In this document: in pieces, positions 5,657 to 6,153 of the stretch
Layout of the letters: each line of letters begins with the position of its first letter
How positions within the stretch are numbered: the first letter of the stretch is position 1
Assembly (NCBI GenBank): GCA_013816645.1
Contig: JACDEC010000193.1
Span: 1 to 6,153 of the forward strand
Source: Planctomycetota bacterium
GTDB lineage: Bacteria > Planctomycetota > UBA11346
DNA: 6,153 nucleotides
Direction of reading: 5' to 3'
The notes under the pieces: generated by a model
The model's input: the letters and a program-made list of their open reading frames with translations, nothing else
Told to the model about the DNA's origin: nothing
The model's database searches: none
Position numbers and translations under genes: made by a program

Positions 5657-6153
5657 ATGGCCAAGCCCTGGTACGCCCGCACGTCCTGGTCACCGGATGA
5701 TCGCGAAGATTTCCTGGCGCGCCTGCGCGCGGTCGCGGGCGACCACGAACAGGCCGCGATCCTGCGCAAGCAGGCCGGGCACCTGCTCAAGGCGCGCACT
5801 CCCGAGTCGCTGGCCGGGGCCCGCGAGCTCTACGAGCTGCTCCTCGCCCAGTTCCCCGACTCGTCGGATACCGCCTACGCCCACGCCGCGCTCGGCGAGT
5901 GCCTGGAACGGCAGGGCGAGCCCGATCGCGCCCTCGCCGCCTACGTGCGGGCGCTCGATGCCCAGCTCGGACGGACCCGCACCACCAACGCGCACCTGCG
6001 TTTCGGCCTGCTGGCGGTGGAAACCGGCCGTATCGAACTCTACGACGTGGCGCAGCGCCTGATCGACGAGTTCGGCCAGGCGCTGATCTACCCGGCCGAG
6101 CAGTACCAGCAGTGCGCGATCCGCGCGGTGATCGCCGCGCAGCGCGGCGAGGG
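5657..6153 (+). CDS. TPR-containing protein, 3'-truncated by the window edge
   Basis: The frame from the ATG at 5657 is open to the last base, giving 165 complete codons with GC-rich third positions; the C-terminus is outside the window. The start lies three bases after the epimerase stop, and GGGTGA (5648-5653), overlapping that stop codon, can serve as its Shine-Dalgarno, so the two genes are probably translationally coupled. The N-terminus MAKPWYARTSW is followed by a helical region. Residues 73-105 match a tetratricopeptide repeat: LG at 79-80, Gly87, Ala92, Tyr96 and Ala99 fall at the consensus spacing. The preceding segment, 50-68 (ARELYELLLAQFP, then DSS), looks like the second helix of another repeat. 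There is no signal peptide or membrane segment, so it is probably a cytoplasmic protein-interaction scaffold. Function unknown; a link to the epimerase is suggested only by coupling. Confidence 0.8.
   Translation, partial: MAKPWYARTSWSPDDREDFLARLRAVAGDHEQAAILRKQAGHLLKARTPESLAGARELYELLLAQFPDSSDTAYAHAALGECLERQGEPDRALAAYVRALDAQLGRTRTTNAHLRFGLLAVETGRIELYDVAQRLIDEFGQALIYPAEQYQQCAIRAVIAAQRGE

Noticed and set aside
4615..5700. A 361-codon plus-strand frame over the epimerase gene
   Set aside because: Arg/Pro/His-rich out-of-frame translation; the overlapping frame has the Rossmann and YxxxK motifs.

Overview
The window is a gene-dense stretch of a high-GC bacterial chromosome. Every gene strongly prefers G or C at third codon positions. 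The gene families and the short, G-rich, repetitive intergenic DNA at the left edge suggest a Proteobacterium, with the Lysobacter/Xanthomonas group my best guess. That placement is inference, because no rRNA or universal single-copy marker is present.

Layout: 1-150 is non-coding G-rich repeat DNA. A leftward pair follows: a PHP-domain phosphoesterase of the histidinol-phosphatase type (2399 to 1602), then a glutamine-synthetase-superfamily enzyme of the PuuA/FluG-like kind (1527 to 151). They are 74 bases apart and probably form one operon. A 146-base divergent intergenic region separates them from a rightward cluster. That cluster holds a short type IIA topoisomerase ATPase/TOPRIM subunit (ParE-like, 2546-4375), a small three-helix membrane protein starting one base later (4377-4808), a uronate-dehydrogenase-like NAD-dependent epimerase/dehydratase (4865-5653), and the start of a TPR-containing protein (5657 to the right edge).

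The leftward pair may work in nitrogen or amine metabolism. The ligase keeps the glutamine synthetase metal and ATP motifs but has Trp where bacterial GlnA has its flap Glu, which favours gamma-glutamylation of an amine over glutamine synthesis. The PHP enzyme has its full set of metal ligands, but no histidine biosynthesis gene lies nearby. The topoisomerase subunit reads, from memory, much more like the Bacteroidota/Chlamydia-type ParE than the usual proteobacterial ParE, and no partner A subunit lies beside it within the window.

I found no CRISPR array, transposase, integrase, tRNA, rRNA or recognisable defence or conflict system. Most of the window is ordinary metabolism. The points worth following up are the lineage of the topoisomerase subunit, the altered ligase flap, the PHP-ligase pairing and the G-quadruplex-prone repeats.
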